The notes beneath the pieces are model-generated. The model made no database searches. It was given only the letters and a program-made list of their open reading frames with translations, and had not been told where the DNA came from. 27,172 bases of DNA from a virus, in the IMG/VR virus record IMGVR_UViG_3300010397_000080, positions 1 through 27,172 of that record. One strand, 5' to 3'. Each line of letters begins with the position of its first letter. The first letter of the stretch is position 1. The translations under genes were made by a program, and so were the position numbers. Shown one piece after another: positions 21,510 through 27,172 of this stretch.

Positions 21510-23039
21510 TCAGCCTCCCAGTCTCAGACGGGTCGTGCCACGGAAGAACGGCGGCGACGGAGCCATCGGGGCCGTCGCTGGCGGGACGATGACCTCCGGG
21601 GCGGGGCGGGCCGCGAAGCCGTGCAGGGCGTAGGTCAGAGCGACCAGCGGTGAGATGTCCACCGACTCGGCCCGCCGGTCCCACACGGTGCCCTCTTCGA
21701 CCCGGCGCGTCGCCGAACCAGCGACCGCCAGGGTCAGCGCCTGCGACGGGCGGACATGCAACCGACGGGCCGGCGTCTCGCCGTCGGCGGTCTGCGACGA
21801 CACGTGCTGGTGGAACAGGCCGTACGCGTGGGCCCGGTCGCGGGCCTTCATCTCGGTCAGTTCCTCGTAGACCGATGGCACCAACTCGAACTCGAGCTCC
21901 GGGATGAGCGAACCGCCGGCGCCGCCCGGGTTCACCACGACGCGGAAGGGCTTCCACTTCGCCACCAACGCCTTGACCCGCGCCACAACCCAGTCGGTAT
22001 GTGCGCGGTGGTCGATGATCTCGCCGTGCAGGTCCCCGTCCGCGCGCGGCCCGACCACCGCGATGGCCGCATGGGACCGGTCCGGGGTCACATCGATCGC
22101 CAGAATCAGCGGGGTCGTCGCCTGCGAGTCCGGGTCCTGCGCGGCCAGCCAGTCGGCCTCGGTGATGACGCCCCACGTCTCGCTGGGCATCAGCGGCCAG
22201 ATGCCCAGCCGCTCCCGGCCGAAGCCCTCATCCGTCATCGCCGCGCGTTCGCGCGCCACGAACTCCTCGGTGATGCGATACCCCATCGCCGGGTTCGTCT
22301 CAGCCCACACGTCGCGGTCGTCCAGGTCCGCGCCGGGCTTCGCTCCCCACTCGAACCAGCACAACGGGTCGCCCTCGACCGGCGGTGAAGCACCGCGCCG
22401 GCGCAGGTTGAACAGCGGCGCGGCCATCTCCCCGTCCAGCGGCGGCGAGGAGGTGTACCACATCTGCGGGTTCGGCCTGGCCGACATCGTCGGCATCAGC
22501 GCTTCGAGCTGCTCGTCGGTCAGCGCGAACGCCTCATCGAGGATCACCACGTCGGCCGGGAAACCGCGACCGGAGCCCTTCGTCCGGGCCATGAACCGCA
22601 AGGCCCGGCCGTCCTGCATCACGATGCCCTCAGTGCCGGGCGCCTTCGGATACGCCGCCACCTTGCGATGAAGGTCCGGCGTGCCGCGCACCAGTCGCTC
22701 GATGCGCCGGTAGTGGTCCATCGACGTCTTGAACTCGTGCGACGTGTGCAGGATGGACTCGCCGAACAGGAACAGCCCGGCCAGCTCGCGGGCCTCAAGG
22801 ATCGAACCCTTCCCGGACTGCCGGCTCACGATCAGGCCCACCTCGAACGAGGCCCACTTCCCGCCCGGGCGCTCGTACAGGCTCGCCACGAGGATGTCCT
22901 GCTGCCACGGGTCGAGGATCAGCCCTGCGCTCGCGGCCAGGTCGATGGCATCCTGACCGGCGCTTGACGCGGTGGTCGGGAACTTACTAACCCGCGGCTT
23001 GCGCGAGCCGAGCCTGGCGGCGGGCAGCAAGGTCGTCAC
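21510..23039 (-). CDS. terL: Terminase large subunit
   Basis: The 509-aa packaging motor has an ATPase domain with a Walker A-type loop VSRQSGKG (residues 71-78), Walker B VVILDEA (164-170) and a coupling motif YTSSP (195-199). The C-terminal nuclease half starts at LILAIDVTPDRSHAAI with the likely metal-binding Asp at 316. Phage terminases use ATP to drive DNA into proheads and cut it at genome ends. The GTG start at 23039 is set by a strong AAGGAGGGG (23055-23047) 9 bp upstream; it overlaps the preceding putative small terminase by 53 bp. Length is normal. It is followed by membrane protein, small protein and portal genes. Confidence 0.92.
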   Translation of the reverse strand: MTTLLPAARLGSRKPRVSKFPTTASSAGQDAIDLAASAGLILDPWQQDILVASLYERPGGKWASFEVGLIVSRQSGKGSILEARELAGLFLFGESILHTSHEFKTSMDHYRRIERLVRGTPDLHRKVAAYPKAPGTEGIVMQDGRALRFMARTKGSGRGFPADVVILDEAFALTDEQLEALMPTMSARPNPQMWYTSSPPLDGEMAAPLFNLRRRGASPPVEGDPLCWFEWGAKPGADLDDRDVWAETNPAMGYRITEEFVARERAAMTDEGFGRERLGIWPLMPSETWGVITEADWLAAQDPDSQATTPLILAIDVTPDRSHAAIAVVGPRADGDLHGEIIDHRAHTDWVVARVKALVAKWKPFRVVVNPGGAGGSLIPELEFELVPSVYEELTEMKARDRAHAYGLFHQHVSSQTADGETPARRLHVRPSQALTLAVAGSATRRVEEGTVWDRRAESVDISPLVALTYALHGFAARPAPEVIVPPATAPMAPSPPFFRGTTRLRLGG

Positions 23040-23283
23040 TAGTCGACCCCTCCTTGCCCGGAGCCATCGAGTTGAGTTCGGTCATCACGACGCGCAACTC
23101 CTTGACCAGCGCGACGAGCATCCGGCCGTCGCCCATGCCGCACACGCAGTGACATTCCTCTTTGTGCTTGTTCCACAAGGTGTCGCTGGTCTCGGCCGCC
23201 AGCCGGTCCCTGATGGCGCGCATCGACTCGATGAGGTCGCCGTCGGGGACGGCATCTTCGATGGATCTGGTCATGGCACCCAC
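22987..23283 (-). CDS. terS: Putative terminase small subunit
   Basis: The product is 98 aa from a GTG at 23283, or 95 aa from an ATG at 23274; no strong Shine-Dalgarno sequence decides. It is helical, with DLIESMRAIRDRLAAE, a Cys-containing turn (ECHCVCGMGD), a helix with LVALVKELRVVMTELN, and an Ala/Arg-rich end (DDLAARRQARLAQAAG). The LVKELR helix and the DDLAARRxAR end are seen in many small proteins before actinobacteriophage large terminases. Small terminases recognise the packaging site. It follows the motif-bearing intergenic region, as expected. It might instead be an accessory DNA-binding protein. Its 3' end overlaps the terL start. Confidence 0.62.
   Translation of the reverse strand: MGAMTRSIEDAVPDGDLIESMRAIRDRLAAETSDTLWNKHKEECHCVCGMGDGRMLVALVKELRVVMTELNSMAPGKEGSTSDDLAARRQARLAQAAG
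23047..23055 (-). promoter_or_regulatory. Strong ribosome binding site for terL
   Basis: AAGGAGGGG on the minus strand lies inside the putative small terminase gene and 9 bp before the GTG at 23039. It fixes the terL start and allows high, independent initiation in spite of the overlap. Confidence 0.75.
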
Positions 23284-23534
23284 TCACGCGCGTCGATCTA
23301 CCAGCGTGACGCTAAGTGATCATGCCTAGGGCGATTACTCAGCGTAAAAAAATGAAAGAGGGTCTGGGTCAGCCGGTGTCCGTTTTGTGGAGGGACATCG
23401 ACCCGGGGGGTGGTGACTGTCTATATGCGCAGGTCAGAGGCTTGCACATCGCCTCATGATTCACGGTCGAGCGAGCCCATGATCCCGATACGAAGCGCGC
23501 GCACTTAGCGTGACCTCACACTGATCACTCTGCG
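23284..23534. promoter_or_regulatory. Motif-rich intergenic region, candidate cos/pac or operator
   Basis: This is the longest gap in the late operon, 251 bp between the HNH gene and the small terminase. Copies of an ACGCTRAGTRA-like motif lie at 23309-23319 (plus), 23335-23345 (minus), 23501-23511 (minus) and, with two changes, 23525-23535 (minus, overlapping the HNH stop). Two copies are followed by TGATCA (23317-23322 and 23522-23527). AGCGTGACGCT at 23303-23313 is an 11-bp dyad. Near the middle is a C/G-rich run, ACCCGGGGGGTGG (23401-23413). No protein frame is convincing. A packaging site bound by terminase and HNH proteins is my preferred reading; an operator is the main alternative. 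Confidence 0.5.
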
Positions 23535-23535
23535 T
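23309..23535. repeat. Four dispersed ACGCTRAGTRA motifs
   Basis: The motif pairs are 26 bp apart (copies 1 and 2) and 24 bp apart (copies 3 and 4), and flank about 155 bp. Copy 1 reads TGACGCTAAGTGATCA on the plus strand; copy 4 reads AACGCAGAGTGATCAG on the minus strand, so the outermost copies face each other. Copy 2 is within TTACTCAGCGTAA, itself an imperfect dyad. Confidence 0.6.
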
Positions 23536-23843
23536 TACCAGTCACGGGATGCAGTAGCGATAGGTGCCTGCACATCCACGCCTATCTGACGTGCACCCAA
23601 CTCCTGGTTGCACTTACGCCCACACGTAGGACACCCACGCCACCCATGGATGGGGCTCAGGTTCGACCTCACCATGGCCAGCCAGGGAGCCCTGGACCTA
23701 GGGACGTTGTGGTTGACCTCGTCGTAGCCGCCATGGCCACACCACACGCAGTTCAGGCCCCATGCCCTGCTCTCGCGCAGTACCCGCGCCCGCATGCGTA
23801 GCCAGGGTCGACCCTTGCGCCCATGCCAGCGGGGCAGCGCCAT
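23535..23843 (-). CDS. Small HNH endonuclease next to the terminase genes
   Basis: The 102-aa protein has CVWC (residues 32-35), an N-H pair in DEVNHNVPRS (44-45) and CPTCGRKCN (71-79). This is the zinc-bound HNH layout with Asn-His in place of Asp-His at the core. A basic N-terminus (RWHGRKGRPWLRMRARVLR) suits DNA contact. In HK97 and related phages an HNH protein encoded beside the terminase genes is needed for DNA cleavage at cos, so this gene is probably a packaging factor and not a homing enzyme. The start is the ATG overlapping the upstream stop (TGATG); the longer frame back to 24164 is out-of-frame reading of the upstream gene. Confidence 0.82.
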   Translation of the reverse strand: MALPRWHGRKGRPWLRMRARVLRESRAWGLNCVWCGHGGYDEVNHNVPRSRAPWLAMVRSNLSPIHGWRGCPTCGRKCNQELGARQIGVDVQAPIATASRDW

Positions 23844-24151
23844 CAGACGACCGTGAACACGCCAGCGGGTTCGACGATGGTCTCCGGCGAGTGGACGACC
23901 TTGACCCACATCACCCACTGACCCACGGCCAGATCCCCGGCCGTGACGAGCCGTCGAGCCAGGTACGTCGTCGGCGTGGTGGTGGAGTCGGTCTCCCATG
24001 AGGCTGTGGAGAACCCGGTCGGTGCATCGCCGGGTCGAGCCCAGGCCACCGCGACCGTGTCGCCGCTGAGGTCGGCCCAGGCGCCGGAGATCTTCGCCGC
24101 GACCTTGGCCTTGACGTACTCCGTGGACAGGGCCGAGATGGACACGCTCAC
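23843..24151 (-). CDS. Small beta-rich virion-type protein
   Basis: The 102-aa product starts at a GTG that overlaps the upstream stop as GTGA; a longer frame from 24223 would overlap the upstream gene by 76 bp and is less likely. The sequence begins VSVSISALSTEYVKAKVAAK, has PTTYLARRLV and ends QWVMWVKVVHSPETIVEPAG. This 'YVxxxV...W.....YLAR.LV...L..G.Y.VWVKI...PE.PV...G.F.V' pattern is conserved in small proteins beside minor tail proteins of actinobacteriophages. The function is unknown; an Ig-like fold is plausible. Confidence 0.62.
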   Translation of the reverse strand: MSVSISALSTEYVKAKVAAKISGAWADLSGDTVAVAWARPGDAPTGFSTASWETDSTTTPTTYLARRLVTAGDLAVGQWVMWVKVVHSPETIVEPAGVFTVV

Positions 24152-25803
24152 TGCAGTCCCCCAACCGTCCAGGTCTGCTCGAGGTCCGTATCCCAGTGCG
24201 ACCGCACCGTAGTTGCCGTCCACGTGGGCGCGAGTTCAGCGGTCCATGGTGTGCGCGGCCGGCCGACCGTGATGTCGATGTCCGGGCCCGGAGGAGCGGT
24301 GACGCCGACCAGGGTCAGCGGCCGTACAGCGGAGCGGACCGCGAATGTCGGCGCGACCACGATCGGTGCCGAGAGGATCCCTGCCGTGGCTGCGGAGAGC
24401 GCCGGTCGACACAGCGAGATCTGCGGTTGCCTCGGCCGCCACGTCGACGTCACCACCACGACTGGTGCAGCTGCCTGCGGTAGTGCTGCCGGTACGAGCG
24501 TGATGACCGCGGCGAGGAGTGCCTGCGGCCGGGCCGATGCGACGGTGATCGGCGCCGGAGCCTGCGGCAGAGAGGGCGGGGTGATGCTGGTGACCGCGGC
24601 GAGTGGAGGCTGCGACCGGCTCGGGTTGATCCAGAACGGTGCGGACGGTACCGGCAGGCCGGGCAGGGCCGGGTTGACCACGACAGGTGGGGCCGATTGC
24701 GGCCGGAACTGCTGTGCCGCGACCAGCACGGCCGCCGGTTGAGCCGGCGGCGCGAGGATCGGTGGAGTCAGAACGATCGGCGGGACAACGGCCGGGCGGA
24801 ACTGCTCCACCGCGACCGTTACAGCCAGCGGAAGAGGTGGAGTGCCCGCGATCTGCGCCGACGAGACCGTCACCGTTGCCCGCCGGAGTGGCTGAGCCTG
24901 GCGGACGACCAGGATCGGCGCGGCGAAGGCCGGCAGGAGCGGCGGGGTGACCGCGGTCGGGAACGGCGCGGGCAGCACGCGCGGGAACTGCAGGGCCGTG
25001 ATCGGCGCCAGTCGGATGACCTGCGGAGGTCCGATGGTCGGCGCGACCACGATCGGGCTGATGCGGGTGGTCCCCGCTGACGCCGGGATGACCTGCGCCT
25101 GCGGTGCGGTGCCGCTGCTGCTCGGCGGCAGCATCTCCAGCCACGCCCACGACAGGTCAGTGGAACTGCCGGCGGCGTTGACGTTGAGGGAGTTGCTGCC
25201 ACCGTTGGTGTCGTCCGCGACAGTGCGGCGTGCGAACGCGTAGCTGAACTGGGTGGTGGGAACAGTTCCGGTGGCGTCGACCGTGCAGCCGGTGCCGGCG
25301 GTAAAGCTGCCCAGCGCCGACCAGTCGCATGTGACCAGGAAGCCCCAGCCACCCGTGCCGGCACCGGTGTAGGACTGGCTGATCGACGACGCCGACGTGG
25401 ATGCGTTCTTGCCGTTGGTCCCGACCGGCGTGACGCTGTCCTGGCCGGTGACGACCCAGACCTTCAACGCGGTCTGCTGGTTGCCCGATGCGGTGCCGGT
25501 GGTGACCGACACGATCATCGCGCCGCCCGAGACCACGGGCGCGGTCCAGATGGCGACCTGGCCGTTGGCCGTCGGTGCGGTTGCTCGGGTCTTCCACTGA
25601 CGGAGGTTGTACGTCAGTGGCGTGCCGAGGTTGTCCGTGATCGTCGGCGTGCCCGGCGTCACCCCGGATGCCGTGTTGGCGGAGAACGCGACGACCAGGT
25701 AGGACCCGGCCGGCGGGTTGAAGCTGGCCGTAGAGATCGGGGTGGTGGAGACACCCGAGACGGTGGTGGCGGCCGGGCTCGACGCATCAATCGCCAGAGC
25801 CAC
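24148..25803 (-). CDS. Virion-type surface protein with Pro/Ala repeat tail
   Basis: The 551-aa protein has two parts. Residues about 1-228 form a Ser/Thr/Gly-rich beta domain with SYLVVAFSANTAS, NLRQWKT and LSWAWLEMLPPSSSG, like the N-terminal jelly-roll of minor tail proteins. Residues about 251-505 are extremely rich in Pro, Ala and Val and form seven or eight degenerate 29-33-residue units. The last 45 residues are Trp-rich (RTPWTAELAPTW, HWDTDLEQTWTVGG). It has no signal peptide. Co-translation with the downstream 102-aa gene is shown by the GTGA overlap. It is probably a fibre or adhesin on the virion. Its place upstream of terminase, away from the tail genes, leaves open whether it is on head or tail. 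Confidence 0.6.
   Translation of the reverse strand: MALAIDASSPAATTVSGVSTTPISTASFNPPAGSYLVVAFSANTASGVTPGTPTITDNLGTPLTYNLRQWKTRATAPTANGQVAIWTAPVVSGGAMIVSVTTGTASGNQQTALKVWVVTGQDSVTPVGTNGKNASTSASSISQSYTGAGTGGWGFLVTCDWSALGSFTAGTGCTVDATGTVPTTQFSYAFARRTVADDTNGGSNSLNVNAAGSSTDLSWAWLEMLPPSSSGTAPQAQVIPASAGTTRISPIVVAPTIGPPQVIRLAPITALQFPRVLPAPFPTAVTPPLLPAFAAPILVVRQAQPLRRATVTVSSAQIAGTPPLPLAVTVAVEQFRPAVVPPIVLTPPILAPPAQPAAVLVAAQQFRPQSAPPVVVNPALPGLPVPSAPFWINPSRSQPPLAAVTSITPPSLPQAPAPITVASARPQALLAAVITLVPAALPQAAAPVVVVTSTWRPRQPQISLCRPALSAATAGILSAPIVVAPTFAVRSAVRPLTLVGVTAPPGPDIDITVGRPRTPWTAELAPTWTATTVRSHWDTDLEQTWTVGGLQ
24289..25053 (-). repeat. Degenerate 29-33-residue Pro/Ala/Val repeats
   Basis: Units begin at residues 268, 297, 328, 359, 390, 419, 448 and 481, with a partial unit at 251. 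Each has three or four beta-branched residues, then often FRP or RP, a second strand and a PPxLP-like turn, for example VTVAVEQFRP, VLVAAQQFRP and ITVASARPQ. The first and last units share IVVAPT. Confidence 0.65.
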
Positions 25804-25819
25804 GGCTCAGCCCCCAGGG

Positions 25820-26137
25820 TTAATGGAAGTTGGCGTTGGCCAGGTGTTGGGCGTCGAACCAGAAGTTCACCAGCGACGGCACCGTAGAGCCGCCACGGGA
25901 CACGGTGTTCAGCAGCGACAGCGACGTGAACGAGTTGCGGATCTGCTGGATCTCACCGCTCGAGGTGTTGCCGGTGTAGCCGAGCCCGGTCAGCACCGAG
26001 TCCGGCAGCATGGTCGCGTCGTCGAGCAGCGAGGTCTTGAACAGAGCGATCGCGTTGAAGGCGTCGCGCAGGTTCACCACCATGCCGCCCATGCGATTGT
26101 CGAGGTCGGCCTTCGTGAACGGGTAGCCGATGCTCAT
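25820..26137 (-). CDS. Small helical phage protein
   Basis: The 105-aa product starts at the ATG that overlaps the upstream stop (TGATG); the longer frame from 26194 would overlap the upstream gene. It opens YPFTKADLDNRMGGMVVNLR and continues as helices with ALFKTSLLDDATM and EIQQIRNSFTSLSLLN. It ends with a helical FWFDAQHLAN. The 'PFTKADLDxRxGxxVxxLRDAxxxxxxFKxxLxD' opening and a middle GYT followed by EIxxIRxxFxxLxxL are shared by small proteins in many actinobacteriophage virion gene clusters. No function is known to me. Confidence 0.6.
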   Translation of the reverse strand: MSIGYPFTKADLDNRMGGMVVNLRDAFNAIALFKTSLLDDATMLPDSVLTGLGYTGNTSSGEIQQIRNSFTSLSLLNTVSRGGSTVPSLVNFWFDAQHLANANFH

Positions 26138-26604
26138 CAGCAGCGCTCGAAGATCATCGAGGCGCGCACGTTCACCGATGACTGTGACGTGCACCGGATG
26201 GCGAGCCCGCTGGATATGGCGGTGTCGTAGCCCTCACCGAAGTTCCAGGGCCGCACGACCGTGCCGTTGACCGCGACGGTGAAGCTGTCGATCGGGGTGA
26301 GCACCGTCGGCTCGGAGGTGGAGGCGTAGAACCCGGTGAACCCGGCCGTGATGGACCGGCCGTAGACCTGGTTGACCGTGCCGGTGGTGTTGTTGGTGCC
26401 GGGGGTCGAGTTGGTCGCCAGGGTCGAGGTGCACAACTCGACCAGGATGCCCGTGGCCGCCGCGGACGCGTCGAAGCCGAAGTCGATGGCGCGCAGGTCG
26501 ATGCCGAACTGCGCCGGGCAGATCACGCACAGGATCGTCTTCGCCGTACCGGAGCTCAGCGCCACGGCGGCACCTGTCTGGAGCGAGTAGCCAGCTTTGG
26601 CCAT
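26137..26604 (-). CDS. Beta-rich virion-type protein
   Basis: The 155-aa protein opens AKAGYSLQTGAAVALSSGTA. It has alternating strands with ILCVICPAQFGIDLRAIDFG and ILVELCTSTLAT, and ends VNVRASMIFERC. The middle FTGFYASTSEPTVL, the basic segment near VVRPWNFGEG and the VNVRAxMxFE end are features of small beta-sandwich proteins found in phage structural operons, probably on the virion surface. The ATG is preceded by a moderate GGAAGG. It is translationally coupled to the next gene. Whether it is a head or tail component is not visible. Confidence 0.58.
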   Translation of the reverse strand: MAKAGYSLQTGAAVALSSGTAKTILCVICPAQFGIDLRAIDFGFDASAAATGILVELCTSTLATNSTPGTNNTTGTVNQVYGRSITAGFTGFYASTSEPTVLTPIDSFTVAVNGTVVRPWNFGEGYDTAISSGLAIRCTSQSSVNVRASMIFERC

Positions 26605-26629
26605 GGTGGATGCCTTCCGGGGACACGAA

Positions 26630-26675
26630 ACGGCCCACCGGCCGTCTCAGGGGGTTGAGTAGGTCGGTGGGCCGT
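26630..26675 (-). terminator. Inverted repeat between the first two genes
   Basis: ACGGCCCACCG (26630-26640) and CGGTGGGCCGT (26665-26675) form a perfect 11-bp stem with a 24-nt loop. It lies between the stop at 26689 and the start at 26604, overlapping no gene. No T-tract follows, so attenuation or RNA processing is as likely as termination. Confidence 0.55.
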
Positions 26676-26688
26676 GCGGTGGTGAGGG

Positions 26689-27054
26689 TCAGGCGGTCGG
26701 GGTGTCCTCGGCCGGCGGCTCGACGACCTCGGGGTCGGCGGTCTCGGCCGCGTCGTCGGTGCCCTGCACGATGTCCTTGAGTTCGCCGATCGAGGCGGTG
26801 ACCGCGCTCAGGTCGCCGGCGCCAGCCGCGTCCTCGAGCTTCGCAATGACCCGCAGGACGTCCTTCTGGGTCTCGGCCGCGAGCGCCTTGACCTCGGCCA
26901 GCTGCGCGAGTACGTCGTCCTGGTTGCTCATGAGTAGCTCCTTGATCGGTGCGAGTTCGGCCCGTACGGCCTTGTGGACAAGGCGGGCGATGAGGTCGCG
27001 GTCGTCCGGGTCGATGCGGTGGACGATCTCGACGGTCAGGGTGGCGAGCGCCAC
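26689..27054 (-). CDS. Small acidic coiled-coil protein
   Basis: The 121-aa product begins MALATLTVEIVHRIDPDDRD, followed by a helix with RLVHKAVRAELAPIKELL and a coiled-coil-like stretch (NQDDVLAQLAEVKALAAETQ). A second helix with AVTASIGELKDIVQ and an acidic Pro/Glu/Thr tail end the protein. Small proteins with a short beta start and a coiled coil of the 'DxVLAxLAxxxxxLAxEVxxV' type are common near actinobacteriophage tail or fibre genes, with no known function. A GTG is preceded by GGAGGTGAGCC, a strong ribosome binding site. It is the first complete minus-strand gene of the window. Confidence 0.6.
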   Translation of the reverse strand: MALATLTVEIVHRIDPDDRDLIARLVHKAVRAELAPIKELLMSNQDDVLAQLAEVKALAAETQKDVLRVIAKLEDAAGAGDLSAVTASIGELKDIVQGTDDAAETADPEVVEPPAEDTPTA

Positions 27055-27076
27055 GGCTCACCTCCAGACACGAAGA

Positions 27077-27104
27077 AGGCCGGGGCGACGTACGCCTCCG
27101 GCCT
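27077..27104 (-). terminator. Hairpin upstream of the first minus-strand gene
   Basis: AGGCCGG plus GGCG pairs with CGCC plus CCGGCCT around a 5-nt loop with one bulged base. Minus-strand RNA continues with UCUUC. This suits a terminator for a transcript from further right, or a leader structure of the 27054 gene, which starts 22 bp on. Confidence 0.5.
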
Positions 27105-27134
27105 GTGGGCAGACTGCTCGCCCAGATGCCGGTC

Positions 27135-27143
27135 ACAGTAGCA
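27135..27143 (-). promoter_or_regulatory. Possible extended -10 promoter element
   Basis: The minus strand reads TGCTACTGT, matching TGnTAnnnT. No good -35 box is placed 16-18 bp upstream. It lies about 80 bp before the first gene and before the hairpin at 27077-27104. Confidence 0.25.
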
Positions 27144-27172
27144 AACGCAAGGTCATCCGGCCATGAGGCGCG

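Noticed and set aside
23535-24164. 209-codon frame as a longer HNH protein
   Set aside because: The first 107 residues are His/Arg/Gly-rich shadow of the 102-aa gene. The TGATG overlap at 23843 marks the true start.
23843-24223. ATG start at 24223 for the 102-aa protein
   Set aside because: It would overlap the 551-aa gene by 76 bp. The GTG at 24151 overlaps its stop by 4 bp and fits the operon style.
26234-27136. 300-codon minus-strand frame
   Set aside because: It covers two better genes in another frame and has the Arg/Pro/His-rich composition of a shadow.

Overview
This GC-rich window reads as the late (virion and lysis) region of a tailed phage or prophage of an actinobacterium. The evidence for that host group is the heavy GTG start use, the Ala/Arg/Pro-rich proteins, and small proteins of types typical of actinobacteriophages (a lysis-cassette membrane protein, a DUF7620-like protein, a LamG-bearing minor tail protein). 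A tape measure protein and a frameshifted tail-assembly chaperone point to a siphovirus with a long flexible tail. Nearly everything is on the minus strand, so the module is transcribed from right to left. The genes are tightly packed, with 1-nt TGATG, 4-nt ATGA or GTGA overlaps and short gaps. No integrase, repressor or replication gene lies in the window, so phage and prophage cannot be told apart.

Layout in transcription order (right to left). First come small virion-like proteins (27054-23843), including a 551-aa protein with a Pro/Ala-rich repeat tail. Next is a small HNH nuclease (23843-23535), then a 251-bp intergenic stretch with four copies of an ACGCTRAGTRA-like motif (candidate cos/pac or operator region). 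The head genes follow: putative small terminase, large terminase, two tiny proteins and the portal. After the portal come a 92-aa protein and an 848-aa modular protein of unknown function, then a prohead protease fused to the major capsid protein and two small virion-type proteins. A head-tail adaptor and a tail-terminator-like protein lead to two paralogous tail-tube proteins. The tail section continues with an HK97-gp10-like protein, the tail chaperone pair (GGGAAAA slippery site), the tape measure, an inserted endonuclease VII-type HNH gene and three minor tail proteins. The lysis cassette has a peptidase-type endolysin and three small proteins, two of them membrane proteins. The last minus-strand gene encodes a secreted beta-helix protein, followed by a tRNA-like element and a strong hairpin terminator.

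Two genes run the other way: a DUF2637-like membrane protein cut by the left window edge, and a 72-aa putative zinc-ribbon protein inside the lysis region.

The most unusual object is the 848-aa protein between portal and capsid. It combines a KOW/Tudor-like segment, two SAP/Rho-N-like segments and a winged-helix-like segment, joined by basic Ala/Pro/Lys linkers carrying a recurring SPA..K motif. It shares an N-terminal motif with the 92-aa protein beside it. I infer a DNA-associated internal or ejected virion protein; this is not established. All family names come from reading motifs by eye; no database search was run.
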